Of a DNA stretch of 64,000 bases, positions 45,554 to 57,757 are shown piece after piece. The translations under genes and the position numbers were made by a program. Source of the stretch: Platanthera guangdongensis (taxonomy: Eukaryota > Streptophyta > Magnoliopsida > Asparagales > Orchidaceae). The stretch spans positions 67,081,259 through 67,145,258 of the forward strand of contig CM077162.1 of the NCBI GenBank assembly GCA_039583875.1. Reading direction: 5' to 3'. Under the pieces are notes generated by a model. The model worked only from the letters and a program-made list of their open reading frames with translations. It made no database searches and was not told the DNA's origin. Within the stretch, counting starts at the first letter, position 1, and the number at the start of each line of letters is the position of its first letter.

Positions 45554-47844
45554 TGTAACACCCCCTATCCGTCTCATAGCATATAGCAGTAGGTCCGGCC
45601 GGGGCCCGACGCCATATACCATAGATAGACCGGGTGGTTACTTATGGAAACCATTCACCAATCTCAACGTCCTACACAGAGCATTCTAGCAGAAGCAGTT
45701 TATAAAGGTTGTAAACAAGAACCCAGCAACAAGCACGAATGTCCACTAATACGAAACAGGAATGTTATTACAAAATACTCAAAACAAGCCTTAAGGCCTT
45801 ACAAAATGTTTCACTTGAATATTACATGATTTACAAACCACGGCACGCAGGCCGGTCATACATGAATAAAGCAGTAAACACTTCTACTGGGCCTTCGAGG
45901 GCCAGTTTCGCAAAAAGGGCTTTAGCCCGCTATTGACCGCTTGGTCCAGCTGCACCTGCAAGCAAAAAAAACCACCGCACGTGGCAAACAAGGCAACAGT
46001 CAGCATGCTGACCAATTATAATGATCCCCCCCCAACTCGCGGCGGCGATGCTCCTCCCTGCATTTCATTAGCATAAGCGAGCCATAAATATAACCATAGC
46101 CATTTCAGCACAAACGTTGGCTCGCATGGCCACACGCCCCGTGCACTCAGGGAACATTCTCGGTGAACCGGTCGATGTCACGTCAATTAAAGCCATTAAC
46201 ATTCCGGACTCACCACCGTCACTTAGACGGCCACACCTATGAGCAATTTGTCTTCTTGTCCTGGGTCACGGCAATTTAAGCTGTTGACCGCCGAAGACTC
46301 ACATCTATGCCAACGGCAAGTGCCACGTAACCTTAGGTCTCTTTAACCGAACGACATAGCGGGTACGGTTCCATCTAACCCGTGCTCGCATCGCAACGAC
46401 AATTTAAGCCATTTGCGCGGGTCAAACTTTCACCGAGTCCCATTCTATCACAAGTCACATAACCCGGTTATGTTCAAGTTGGATCTCAGGCCACCAAGTT
46501 GGCAAGATCTCGTATCCGCCCAGTTTCCTCCGGGTGCACCTTTGGGTTAGTCCCCAAGGCTCCCTGCTGCAATCTACCGCGTAGAAAACCCGAAAAACAA
46601 CCAATAGCACGGAGTCTCTCCGCATTATGCAATGCAACATACCGATCCAGACCAACATGTCCGGGTAGGCTTCACACATCATGCCTATGTCCGTTCTCGC
46701 ATACGGACTCTAACAACGGGGACTTCACATATCTACCCGAAGGAATGCCTCCAACTCTCCGCACACTCGCGAGAGCGGGCTTCCTATGCAAAGAAAGAGA
46801 GCGACTCATGATCAAGATGAGGATCGTTACCCTTGCGTTCCTCTTTGGCGACATTGAAAAGTAATCGGATGGAAATGACCGCACTAGCGTTGCCTCCGTG
46901 GATCCGGAGTCAGCTTGCAATTCGGAGCTCCAAAGCTCCTCCAATGGCGGATCTAGCTCCTTCTTCTTCCCTAGCTCTCTCTCTCTCCAAGGATTTGGAA
47001 AAGGATAAGGTATGAAAAGTGATGGATTTCTAAGTCAATCCACGGGTATATCCCTTCAGGAACATCCCCAGCCGTTGGATCTCAAAACAATGAAACGAAC
47101 GGCTTCGATTCGGGACTGAAATGCCCAATCTGGACCGAACACGGCATGGCACACTCCCGTGTCCCGGGCCGTGTGCCTCATTCGCCGTCAAAATGATCCA
47201 CTGGAACCTCAACGGGTATCGAACACGCCCGTGTTCGAGCTGCCACGCCCGTGTTCCACCTGACACGGTCGTGTGGGCCCGGCGTCGTACCCCATGATTT
47301 TTCACCATTTTCAACCCGAGCACTGCACGGGTTCTAGAACACGCCCGTGTCCTTACCCGTGTCACCTTGACACGCCTGGACCCTGGCCGTGTACACAGTC
47401 TTGACACTTCGCGGCTAAAAGTGTCGACACGGGTCGACATGCCCTGCGACACGCCCGTGTCGCAGGCCGTGTGCTAAGTCTCGACACATTGTCGACACCA
47501 AAGTGTCGACTTTCGCGGGACGAGTGTCGACACGGGCTGACACGCCTGCGACACGCCCCGTGTCGCAGGCCGTGTGCTATGTCTCGACATATTGTCAAAG
47601 CACAGTGTTGACTTCGCGGCTAAGTGTCGACACGGGTCGACACGCCCTACGACACGCCCGTGTCGCAGGCCGTGTGCCCAGTCTCGACACAATGTCGAGA
47701 TCAAAGTGTCGACTTCCCGCCTTAGTGTCGACACAGGCTTGACATGCCCTGGGACACGCCCGTGTCCCAGGCCGTGTGCCTGCCAGCCAGAACCCAAACT
47801 GGCCCAAAACGTCCCCGTTGCTCCTTTGAGTTTCGGGAGTTACA
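45554..47844 (-). repeat. Element G 3' LTR (2,291 bp)
   Basis: Plus-strand ends are TGTAACACCCCCTATCCG and GGGAGTTACA. It is followed by CTCTCCCCCTCTTAAAG, the polypurine tract on the minus strand. U3 in element direction opens with the palindrome array (about 47790-47140). Confidence 0.94.
47140..47790. repeat. GTGTCGACAC and ACACG-CC-CGTGT array, element G 3' LTR
   Basis: A repeat unit of about 100 bp occurs ~3.6 times at 47410-47790. Each unit has AGTGTCGACACGGG, an inverted repeat with arms CTGCGACACG/CGTGTCGCAG, then GTCTCGACACA and AGTGTCGACTT. Further ACACG-CC-CGTGT dyads lie at 47140-47360. Confidence 0.92.
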
Positions 47845-47869
47845 ACTCTCCCCCTCTTAAAGAATTTCG

Positions 47870-49370
47870 CCCACGAAATTACATAAAGGAAAGACATGTA
47901 CAAAACCAAAATTTGTACCTGAGCGGAACAGCTCCGGATACTCGTCAAGCATAGTCTGCTCTCGCTCCCAAGAGAGCTCCTCTCGACCGCAATTGTCCCA
48001 CCGGACTTTGACCATCCTGATCTATTTATTGCGTAGCCGCTTGACCTCCGAGTCCTCAATCCGCACGGGCTTGACCTTTTGTCGTCAGCCCACTATCCCC
48101 CGGTACTTGATCAACCCGCGATCACTTGCATAGGCTCTTGCACCGCCCTTCCGAAGCACCGAAATATGGAATACATCATGTAAACCACTTAGCTCCACTG
48201 AAAGCTTCAACCTATAGGCCGCTTCTCCAACTCGCTCCAGAACCTCAAACGGTCCAAGGTACTTGGGCTTAGCTTTTTCAATCGCCGCACCCGCGAGACA
48301 CCCTTGAACGGCTTGATCTTTAAGTATACATAATCGCCCACAGCGAACTCCACGTTCCTGTGCTTGGCATTATAGTACTTTGCTTACCAGTCCTGAGCGA
48401 TAAGCAACCTCTCCCGAATGGTTCTCACCAAAGAAGTAGCACACTCTACTTCCGATCGCTTATACAACTTTGACTCACCCGTTTCTATCCAAGACAATGG
48501 CGTGCAACATCTTCTACCATATAGGGCCTCGAAAGGCGCCATCTGCATACTTGCTTGGTAGCTGTTGTTGTATGCGAACTCCACCAAATAAAGGTGGTCT
48601 TCCCATTGCTTTCCAAAATCCAAGACACACATGCGGAGCATGTCTTCCATGGTTCTATTGACTCTCTCGGTCTGCCCATCCGGTTTGTGATGGAAGGCTG
48701 TGCTGAATTTCAGCTTTGTTCCCAACATTTGTTGCACCAGCCTCCAATCATTGGACGTGAACCGCCCATCTCGGTCACTCACGATGCTGCGGGGCACACC
48801 ATGAAGCCGTACTATGTTATCCACATAAAGCTTGCTAGCTTCTCCACCGATCATCCTTCCTATGCGGAAATAAAATGCGACACCTTGTTAATCGATCACA
48901 ACCACCCAAATGGCGTCGTTCTCCTTTTGCGACCTTGGCAAACCGTGCACAAAGTCCATAGAGATGTCGTCGAATTTCCACTCCGGAATAGGCAAGGACT
49001 TAAGAAATCTCCCGGCTTTGGCACTCCGCCTTACCAAGGCGCAGTTTGACACTTTGCTACGTATAGCGCCACATCCTCTTCAAACCCAGCACCAAAACAG
49101 TTCTTACAACACATATCGGCTCCCCACGAGTACTATGGCCCATAGGTCGCCCGGCTATGGTGCGCCTCGTACAACCAACTCACCCGTAATTGCCCACACT
49201 TGGACCACAGACGACCGTCTTTCCAAAGCAATCCGTCCTCCACGACGAATTGGGAATTTGACTCATACAGAGCCTCTACCATGAACTGCTTCATATGAGC
49301 ATCCATATCCTAAGCCTGCCGATACGATCAGCCAGTCATATTGGACTTCAGTCCAATTCAGAACTGCTTC
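47870..49370 (-). pseudogene. Element G integrase and C-terminal tail
   Basis: Integrase core reads [30 protein letters not shown] and [21 protein letters not shown], then [24 protein letters not shown]. The zinc-binding region lies near 49040-49230. The tail at 47870-48380 is broken and its chromodomain is only partly legible (HDVF-like words near 48170). Many 1-bp indels. Confidence 0.88.
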
Positions 49371-50740
49371 AGCACTTGATTGCCTGTCCACACCAAACAA
49401 TCTCCAACGCCTCCAACTCCCGCACCAACCGCTCATCGTGCACCGATAGCCAATTGGCTTGAGCTGGGGCTCGGCGACTCAACCGTCCGCAACCGCATTC
49501 CCTTTGCCAGGCACGTAGTGGATCTTGAATGTTATAGTCCCCCAAGAACTCCATCCATCTACGCTGCCGCATATTTAGATCTTTCTGATCTATAAAATAT
49601 TTCAGGCTCTTATGATCGGTGTAGATATCAATCTTCACACCGTACAAATAGTGTCTCCACAGCTTCAAGGCAAAAAATCACGGCGCTAACTCCAAGTCAT
49701 GGACCGGATAATTCCTCTCGTGCACTTTTAGCTGTCTCGAGCCATAGCGATCACGCTTCCGTGCTGCAGTAGCACGCACCCAAACCGCTGCCTGAAGCAT
49801 CGCTATATATCTCATAGCCTTCGTTCCACATGGCGAACTCAGCACAGGCGCCGTGGTCAACCGACACTTCAACTCCTCAAAAGATCGTGCGCACTCCGGC
49901 GTCCAAACGAACTTATGCTCCTTCCTCGTCAAAGTAGTGAGAGGTAACGCTACGCGAGAAGTTCTCTACGAAGCGCCTATAATAGCCGCAAGCCCAAAAA
50001 GCTCCGGACTTCTGCTACGTAGTAAGCTCAGGCCACTCCCGTATCGCAACAATCTTCGCCGGATCCACAGCAATACCCTCTCCACTCACTATATGCCCGA
50101 GGAACGCCACTGAGGATAGCCAGAACTCGCACTTCGGAACTTGGCATACAACTGATTCTTGAGTGTCTCCAACACCAAATGAGAGGCTTGAAGTGATCTT
50201 CCTCACTTTGCGAGTACACCAAAATATCGTCGATGAAGACGATCACGAAATGGTCCAAGTACTCCCTGAACATCCTGTTCATCAAATCCATGAACACTGA
50301 CGCGCACATTAGTCAGCCCAAACGGCATGACCGTAAACTCATAATGCCCGTATCTCGACTAAACGCTGTCTTCGGGATATCACTCTCCCTTATTCGCAGT
50401 TGATAGTACCCAGCCTTGAGATCTAATTCGAGTACACCGTCGACCCGACTACTGATCAAAGAGATCATCAATCGGGGATCGGGTACTTGTTCTTCTCAGT
50501 CAGCTTGTTGAGCTCCCGATAATCAATACTAGCCTCAAGCTTCCGTCCTTCCTTAACAAAGAGGACCGGTGCGCTCCAAGGCGAAGAACTTGGGCGCACA
50601 TAGCCTTGCTCCAACACTCTTCAGTTGAACTTTCAGCTCCGCCATTTTCCTTAGCGCCAGCCGATGGGAGATCGTGACACAGGCTTTGCACCTGGCACTA
50701 GCTCAATCGTAAAAATCTATCTCCCGCTGAGCGGGGCTCC
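49371..50740 (-). pseudogene. Element G reverse transcriptase and RNase H
   Basis: RNase H reads [24 protein letters not shown] and [19 protein letters not shown], and part of it is [25 protein letters not shown]. Reverse transcriptase has [29 protein letters not shown] at about 50305-50190 (FIDD catalytic) and broken upstream parts ([13 protein letters not shown]-like fragments). Frames change every 100-300 bp. Confidence 0.88.
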
Positions 50741-52470
50741 AGGAAGATCTGTGGGAACACATCAAGGTATTCCGTACCACTGAAATACAATCCAACGCGG
50801 GCTTCGGCTTTGCAACCTCCATAGTGTAAAGAACAGTTCTGCTCCAGCACGAACCGCCTTCACCACCTGAAGAGCATACATTAACGTCTTGCTCGACCCT
50901 TTAAGCCCGTAAAAGTCGTCTCACGACTCGCTCCCCCTTGACTTCCTTGCTACTGCAATCGATATGGGCCTGCTGCTCCGAGAGCTAGTCCATGCCAAAA
51001 TGACGTCGAACTCCGCCAACGGAAGTAAAGACGCCTGCAGGTCGAACTCACCTGCTACCCAATGCGATCCTAACATCGCAGATCCTATCCACTCGCATCG
51101 AACACCCATTGGGCAAACATACATCCAACTTATCCTTCTCCATCGAAGAAGGGACTTCCGATGCGTGATATAAATCCTTCGGACAAGAAGGAGTGTGAGC
51201 TCCTATCGAAGAGTGCTCGTGCCGGATTTTCACAAATCAATACAAATCCTAAACAAGCAGTGGTAAGGTAAATGTGCATAACAAGTATTTAAATAAATTG
51301 ACTTGCTATAAATTAAACCGTACCTGTCACCACATCAGCTTGTTTGATGGCCTCCTGTTGGCCAAGATTATAGACCCTTGGTTGGGCCGGAGCATAATGG
51401 GATGCGGTCGACTCCACCGCCTTTCCTTCTCTTCATAGGTAGCTCCCGGCTTTCTCTCGGACTTAGGACGTCCGCTCCAAACAATCACGGGCAAAATGCC
51501 CCGTCTTGCCACAAGTAAAACACGCACCGGGGTCCGACCCGTAGTCGCCCCAGAAGCTCCAGAAGGAGCTGGACCCGAGGTCCTATGCTTCTTGAAAGTC
51601 CTCTGATAGCGGACTTTGAAGTAGTCGGCACTTTGTATTCAGATTTCTTCTCACCCAAGCTCTTCTTTGCTTGTACGTCTTCATGTCCTTCTCTAAGGAC
51701 CGGGCAGTATTGACCAAGGTTAAGAAACCTGCGTCATCGGCCCCGAGAGTAGTAGTCTCAACTCATCCCTCAAGCCTTCATAAGAAGCGATTAGTCTTGC
51801 GCTCCTCATCCATGATGGTGGAGCTAGCATATTGACTCAAACGAGTAAACTCGTGGAGATATTCATCCACGCTCCTCTCGCCTGTACCAACTTCAGGAAC
51901 TCATTCTCCAACGCTATCTTCTGAGTCTACGGGAGGTATCTAGCCAAATATAATCTCGAGAACTCCTCCATCGAGACATCACCAAGTTGCTCTACCTCTC
52001 AGTAAGTGCAGCTCCAATCTTCCCACCACATCCGCGCTTCACCGTCCAAAAGGAACGTAGCGATGGTGGTCATTGCCACTCCTCGTCTCTGTCGCTGTCA
52101 TGACTCTCTTCACCCTGGAGAGCCAGTCTTCAGCCTGAGATAGGGTTCCCAACCCGAGAATAACGGAGGGTTAAAGCTCATTACATGCTTTAGCTGCCTC
52201 TCAGTTGCCCTCGCACCACCGGTTCCACAACACTTGCTCCACTCTCCTCGGCTCAGCCTCTTGCAGAGGTACTTGCTCCATCACGGGAGCGGGCTGCTGC
52301 GCCTTCCAGGTGCGCATTAATCACGGCCAACACCGCTTCAGCCACCAATCGAATATTCTCAGCCGACAGAGGTGTTGCAGGAGCAACATCCGGTGCACTA
52401 CTAGCCTCAGAAACTCGGCGTTCTGACGGCCCAACACCACTTCTGGTCCACCTATAGTGGTACAAAAACA
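50741..52470 (-). pseudogene. Element G protease and gag remnants
   Basis: A protease fragment (EFDVILAWTSSR for the usual FDVILGMDWL, at about 51020) and an LFDxGAHS-like site near 51205 are visible. Gag is seen near 51330-52470 in pieces, with a knuckle-like CFTCGKTGHFARDC that can be read across a frameshift near 51490-51530, and an Ala-rich N-terminal part (PLSAENIRLVAEAVLAVINAHLEG). Low conservation makes exact borders uncertain. Confidence 0.7.
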
Positions 52471-52660
52471 CCGTTAAGCGACCAAATAAATTGCAAACAG
52501 TAATATAGGAACACGCAGGTTCTCAAACACGAGTATTTTCATTCCTAAGTGGAATTCATGGGTTCTTTTTACTGTTATTACGATGAAGCACACAATGTGC
52601 TCACCACCCCTTAAAAAGAATTTGCCCACGAATTCAGTTTAATCCCAACCAAAACCAGTA

Positions 52661-52671
52661 GTCTGATACCA
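52661..52671 (-). other. Primer-binding site of element G
   Basis: TGGTATCAGAC on the minus strand, three bases inside the 5' LTR edge at 52675. It equals the second primer-binding site of element E. Positions 52471-52660 are the leader. Confidence 0.88.
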
Positions 52672-52674
52672 AAT

Positions 52675-54962
52675 TGTAACACACCCTATCCGTCGCATAG
52701 CATATAGAAGTAGGTCCGGCCGGGGCCCGACGCCATATACCACAGACAGACCGGGGGTTACTTATGGAAACCATCCAACCAATCTCAACGTCCTACACAG
52801 AGCATTCTAGCGGAAGCAGTTTATAAAGGTTGTAAACAAGAACCCAACAACAAGCACGAATGTCCACTAATACGAAACAGGAATGTTATTACAAAATACT
52901 CAAAACAAGCCTTAAGGCCTTACAAAATGTTTCACTTGAATATTACATGATTTACAAACCACGGCACGCAGGCCGGTCATACATGAATAAAGCAGTAAAC
53001 ACTTCTACTTGGGCCTTCGAGGGCCAGTTTCGCAAAAAGGGCTTTAGCCCGCTATTGACCGCTTGGTCCAGCTGCACCTGCAAGCAACAAACCACCGCAC
53101 GGTGGCAAAACAAGGCAACGGTCAGCAATGCTGACCAAAATATAACGATCCCGCCCCCAACTCGGGGCGGCGATGCTCCTCCTGCATTTCATTAGCATAA
53201 GCGAGCCATAAATATAACCATAGCCATTTCAACACAGACGTTGGCTCGCACGACCACACGCCCCGTGCACTCAGGGCACATTCTCGGTGAACCGGTCGAT
53301 GTCACATCAATTAAAGCCATTAACATTCCGGACTCACCACCGTCACTTAGACGGCCACACCTATGAGCAATTTGTCTTCTTGGCCTGGGTCACGACAATT
53401 TAAGCCATTGACCGCCGAAGACTCACATCTATGCCAACGGCAAGTGCCACGTAACCTTAGGTCTCTTTAACCGAACGACATAAAGCGGGTACGGTTCCAT
53501 CTAACCGTGCTCACATCGCAACGACAATTTAAGCCATTTGCGCGGGTCAAACTTTCACCGAGTCCCATTCTATCACAAGTCACATAACCCGGTTATGTTC
53601 AAGTTGGCTCTCAGGCCACCAAGTTGGCAAGATCTCGTATCCGCCCAGTTTTCCGGGTGCACCTTTGGGTTAGTCCCCAAGGCTCCCTGCTACAATCTAC
53701 CGCGTAGAAAACCCGAAAAACAACCAATAGTACGGAGTCTTCTCCGGCATTATGCAATGCAACATCACCGATCCAGACCAACATGTCCGGGTAGGCTTCA
53801 CACATCATGTCTATGTCCGTTCTCGCATACGGACTCTAAACAACGGGACTTCACATATCTACCGAAGAACGCCTCCAACTCTCAGCACACTCGCGAGAGC
53901 GGGCTTCCTATGCAAAGAAAGAGAGCGATGCATGCTCAAGATGAGGATCGTTACCCTTGCGTTCCTCTTTGGCGCCATGAAAAGTAATTGGATGGAAATG
54001 ACCGCACTAGCGTTGCCTCCGGGATCCGGAGTCGGCTTGCGATTCGGAGCTCCGAAGCTCCCCAATGGCGGATCTAGCTCCTTCTTCTTCCCTTAGCTCT
54101 CCTCTCTCTCCAAGGATTTGGAAAAGGATAAGGTATGAAAAGTGATGGATTTCTAAGTCAATCACGGCTATATCCCTTCAGGAACATCCCCAGCCGTTGG
54201 ATCTCAAACAAGGAAACGAACGACTTCGATTCGGGACTGAAATGCCCAATCTGGACCGAACACGGCCTGGCACACGCCCGTGGTCAGGGCCGTGTGCCTC
54301 ATTCACCGTCAAAATTGGATTACCTGGAACCTCAACGGGTATCGAACACGCCCGTGTTCGAGCTGCCACGCCCGTATTCCACCTGACACGGCCGTGTGGC
54401 CGGCCGTGTACCCCATGATTTTTCCCATTTTCAACCCGAGCACTGCACGGGTTCTAGGGACATGCCCGTGTCCTTACCCGTGTCACCTTGACACGGCTGG
54501 ACCCTGGCCGTGTACACGGTCTCGACACTACGCGGCTAAGTGTCGACACGGTCGACACGCCCTGCGACACGCCCGTGTCGCAGGCCGTGTGCTAAGTCTC
54601 GACACATTGTCGACACCAAAGTGTCGACTTCGCGGGACGAGTGTCGACACGGGCTGACACGCCCTGCGACACGCCCGTGTCGCAGGCCGTGTGCTATGTC
54701 TCGACACATTGTCAAAGCACAGTGTCGACTTCGCGGCTAAGTGTCGACACGGGTCGACACGCCCTGCGACACGCGTGTCGCAGGCCGTGTGCCCAGTCTC
54801 GACACAATGTCGAGATCAAAGTGTCGACTTCCCGCCTTAGTGTCGACACAGGCTTGACACACCCCTGGGACACGCCCGTGTCCCAGGCCGTGTGCCTGCA
54901 GCCAGAACCCAAACTGGCCCAAAACGTCCCCCGTTTGCTCCTTTGAGTTTCAGGGCATTACA
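52675..54962 (-). repeat. Element G 5' LTR (2,288 bp)
   Basis: Partner of 45554-47844, with plus-strand ends TGTAACACACCCTATCCG and GGGCATTACA. Differences from the partner are mostly 1-bp indels. Confidence 0.94.
54240..54900. repeat. GTGTCGACAC and ACACG-CC-CGTGT array, element G 5' LTR
   Basis: Perfect inverted repeats with a CC centre occur at 54343-54360 (arms CGAACACG/CGTGTTCG), 54561-54584 (CCTGCGACACG/CGTGTCGCAGG) and 54864-54887 (CCTGGGACACG/CGTGTCCCAGG). ACACGGCCGTGT is a perfect palindrome near 54387. At least four GTGTCGACAC are interleaved from about 54538 to 54848. Confidence 0.93.
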
Positions 54963-54967
54963 GGATC

Positions 54968-55627
54968 AATCATGTACGCGATGTTATGTACTCGACCCGA
55001 TGTCTCCTTTGCCTTGAGCATGACTAGCAGGTATCAGTCAGACCCCGGTGAGTGTCACTGGATTGCAGTCAAGAATATCCTGAAGTACTTGAGAAGGACA
55101 AGGATGTGTTCTTGGTGTATGGTGGAGAGGAAGAGCTCGTTGTAAGTGGTTACACAGATGCTAGCTTCCAAACTGATAGAGACGACTCCAAGTCTCAGTC
55201 AGGTTTTGTGTTTTGCCTGAATGGAGGAGCTATGAGCTGGAAGAGTTCCAAGCAAGAGACAGTTGCTGATTCTACAACAGAGGCCGAGTATATCGCAGCA
55301 GCTAATGCGGCAAAGGAGGCTGTATGGATTAGGAAATTCATCGGCGAGCTTGATGTAGTTCCTAGCATTGTTGGTCCCGAAGTTCTCTACTGTGATAACA
55401 ATGGTGCAATTTCACAATCTAAGGAACCTAGATCCCATCAGCGCTCCAAGCACATACTTCGGCGGTTTCATCTTATTCGTGAGATTGTCGAACGAGGAGA
55501 TGTAAACATTTGCAGAGTGCCGACTGAGGAGAATATTGCGGATCCACTGACAAAGCCTCTCGCGCAGAGAAAGCATGATGGTCATACTAGATCGATGGGT
55601 ATACGATACCTAAATGATCAACTCTAG
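54968..55627 (+). pseudogene. Element F reverse transcriptase end and RNase H
   Basis: Continuation of F after G: SIMYAMLCTRPDVSFALSMT, then a frame change near 55050, and an open frame with RNase H motifs YTDASFQTDRDDSKSQSG, AEYIAAANAAKEAVWI, YCDNNGAISQSKEP and LTKPLAQ. It ends naturally at 55627 (RYLNDQL). This 3' end of pol is the best kept part of F. Confidence 0.93.
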
Positions 55628-56590
55628 CGAGAATCTTGTGGGTTGCATGTAACTCTTATATTTGTTGGCTGTTTGTTCATATGATGAACTGTGTACCTAA
55701 TTTTCTTTTATAATTAATGACAAGTTCTTTTATTGTGTCTTTTTTATATGATAGTTAAATGTTAACATAATAAATACCCTTAGAATGTTCGCTTCCATGG
55801 GACATCAAGTACGTGACTTGAATGTGAGAGCCCATGATTTATTTGAAGCTTCTTTCTTAAAGGTCCCTGGTCGAGTATCATCATAGAAGCTAAGGGTGAT
55901 GATGGTACATGCAGACTAGCACGTGTGTTGACTGATGACCGGTTCTCACAGGTCATGATATTGTGATATCAAGTCATCACGTGGGTACTTGTTAGTGAAC
56001 AAGTTGTACTGGACAGACCCAACCTGAGACTACTCTGTGGATTGTCATCCAATCGTGTCACGAGTAGGTCTCAATTGACAATGGTGTTGTGATCCTTTGA
56101 CCTGAAGTCACAACATTCATCAAGTGAGGAAGAGCGTGCTTTGATGCCATCTAAAGTCTTCCTTGAGAAAGGTTGATGATAAGGGTGGTTGTTGGGCATA
56201 TTACGAATCATTTGGGTGTTTGTGTGTGAGCAGATATGGGATTTGTCCTCCTGTATGACACGAGTTGCATCCATGGCCCCTTGATGAACTGGACTGAGAA
56301 ATGCATGGCCATGCTTGGTTGAGTCAATATGTGATATTGGACTCACCATTCTCTGGAAGTCCGTCCTGGATCAAGAAACTTGGATTGAGCTATTACGAGG
56401 GTGACACGGTCCATGCCTCTAGTTCTTTCCGGATGTAAGGGACAAAGGGACAAAGACAACGCTGATACATTGGTCATAAAGGCTTTTGAGTTATGAACTC
56501 TTATTGCTTGGGGAGCAATGATGCATTGCTAGATGCCGCTCATTGTTTGTGAGGTTTTTGCTTTGATACTTTCGAGATCAAGTGGGAGTC
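55628..56590 (+). other. Element F 3' non-coding region and polypurine tract
   Basis: No coding frame is supported. It is AT-rich near 55640-55790. The end, AAGTGGGAG followed by TC before TGTTGGAG, is the probable polypurine tract of this copia type. Confidence 0.75.
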
Positions 56591-57757
56591 TGTTGGAGTT
56601 ACCATTGTGATCTGGAAGTGATCAAACATGTAATCTCACTGCCAACGCGATATGAGCCTGCATGGTCGCACATAAGAGATGTGGAGAAGTTGGTTGATTG
56701 ACTGTGTTGGTAAAGGTTACCAATCACCGCCTTGAATGGGATGTGGGCAAAGTGTTGCCTTAAAGGATCGTCGGGTGGGCAAATGTTGCCTTGGAGGGCT
56801 GGTAAGATTGTCGTCCGAGGGTCGATAACGTTCGTCGAGAATCGTCTTTCTGATTCCCGCCGATCGACGAGAATCGTCTTTCTGATTCCCGCCGATCGAC
56901 GAGAATCATCTCTTTGATTCTCGCCGATCGACGAGAATCATCGAGAATCAATATGCTGATTCTCGACGATCGACGAGTTCGACTTGTGTCGTCGACCGCG
57001 GCTCGACGATCGACGAGATTCGTCGTGTATCATCAAGTTAGGCTCGACGATCAGCGAGAATCGTCGAGTATTGAACTCTGATTCTCGCCGATCCATGATG
57101 ATGCTCGCTGATCGATTCTCGCCGATTCTCGTCGACTCTCGCTGATTGATACTTGCTGATTTTGAACCTTATTCTTGGGTGGTCTGCGGATAGCGATAAG
57201 CCTAGGTTTATTTATACCTTTGGTATAAATACAACACTTAGGGTTTTCGGGTTCTTGCGCGATTTTCTCCTGTAGCTGATCAAAACCCGCGACGGAAGAG
57301 TTCCGTTCCGCGATCGTTTCCCGATCTCGAATCCCGCCGCCGACGGAAGGGTTCCGCTGCCGCCGTGTTCGCTCCGCTGACCTCTTCATTTCCGGCGATC
57401 GTCGCTGGTGTTGCTTTTCCTGGCGCGGACCTCGCAGTCCGTGGAAAGCAAGGTGCGGTCCTTTCATCCTTCCCGATTTTCGTGTGACGGAAGCCCGGTG
57501 TTCTCCGCTGTGTGGACTTCTGCAGAAAGTGGATATTATTCCACGTAGAACTTGCCACTAGCAAGAAGACAAAGTTTGGAGCATCTCCGTTGAGTTGTGA
57601 CTCAACGCCACCGAGGTAATTTTTGCCTAGTTTTGCTAACTTCTTGATTCAACGTTCATGGCCCGATCCACATCTCTTGGGTTTTTCTTTTTTTTCTTAT
57701 GTCTTTTCTTTCGCTGCGTGCACAAGCATTGTGCCACCCTTACAGAGAAACCCAACA
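56591..57757 (+). repeat. Element F 3' LTR (1,167 bp)
   Basis: Copy of 40140-41274 with intact ends TGTTGG and CAACA. It is 32 bp longer because one 32-bp unit of the dyad array is doubled (56843-56874 and 56875-56906). The array spans about 56821-57140 and TATAAATA is at 57224-57231. Confidence 0.95.

Larger units (their letters stand above)
45549..54967 (-). mobile_element. Element G: gypsy chromovirus of the E/H family, nested in F
   Basis: Minus-strand element of 9,409 bp (45554-54962) with target-site duplication GGATC at 45549-45553 and 54963-54967. LTRs are ~2.29 kb. The internal region has all expected gypsy domains but is split by many 1-bp indels. It shares LTR ends and integrase with E and H. 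Its LTRs contain a long palindrome array that E lacks. Confidence 0.95.

Noticed and set aside
46499..46864. ORFs inside the G LTRs (46499-46864, 53538-53987, 53752-54096) as host exons
   Set aside because: They lie in LTR sequence, appear in both LTRs with different frame breaks, and show no domain.
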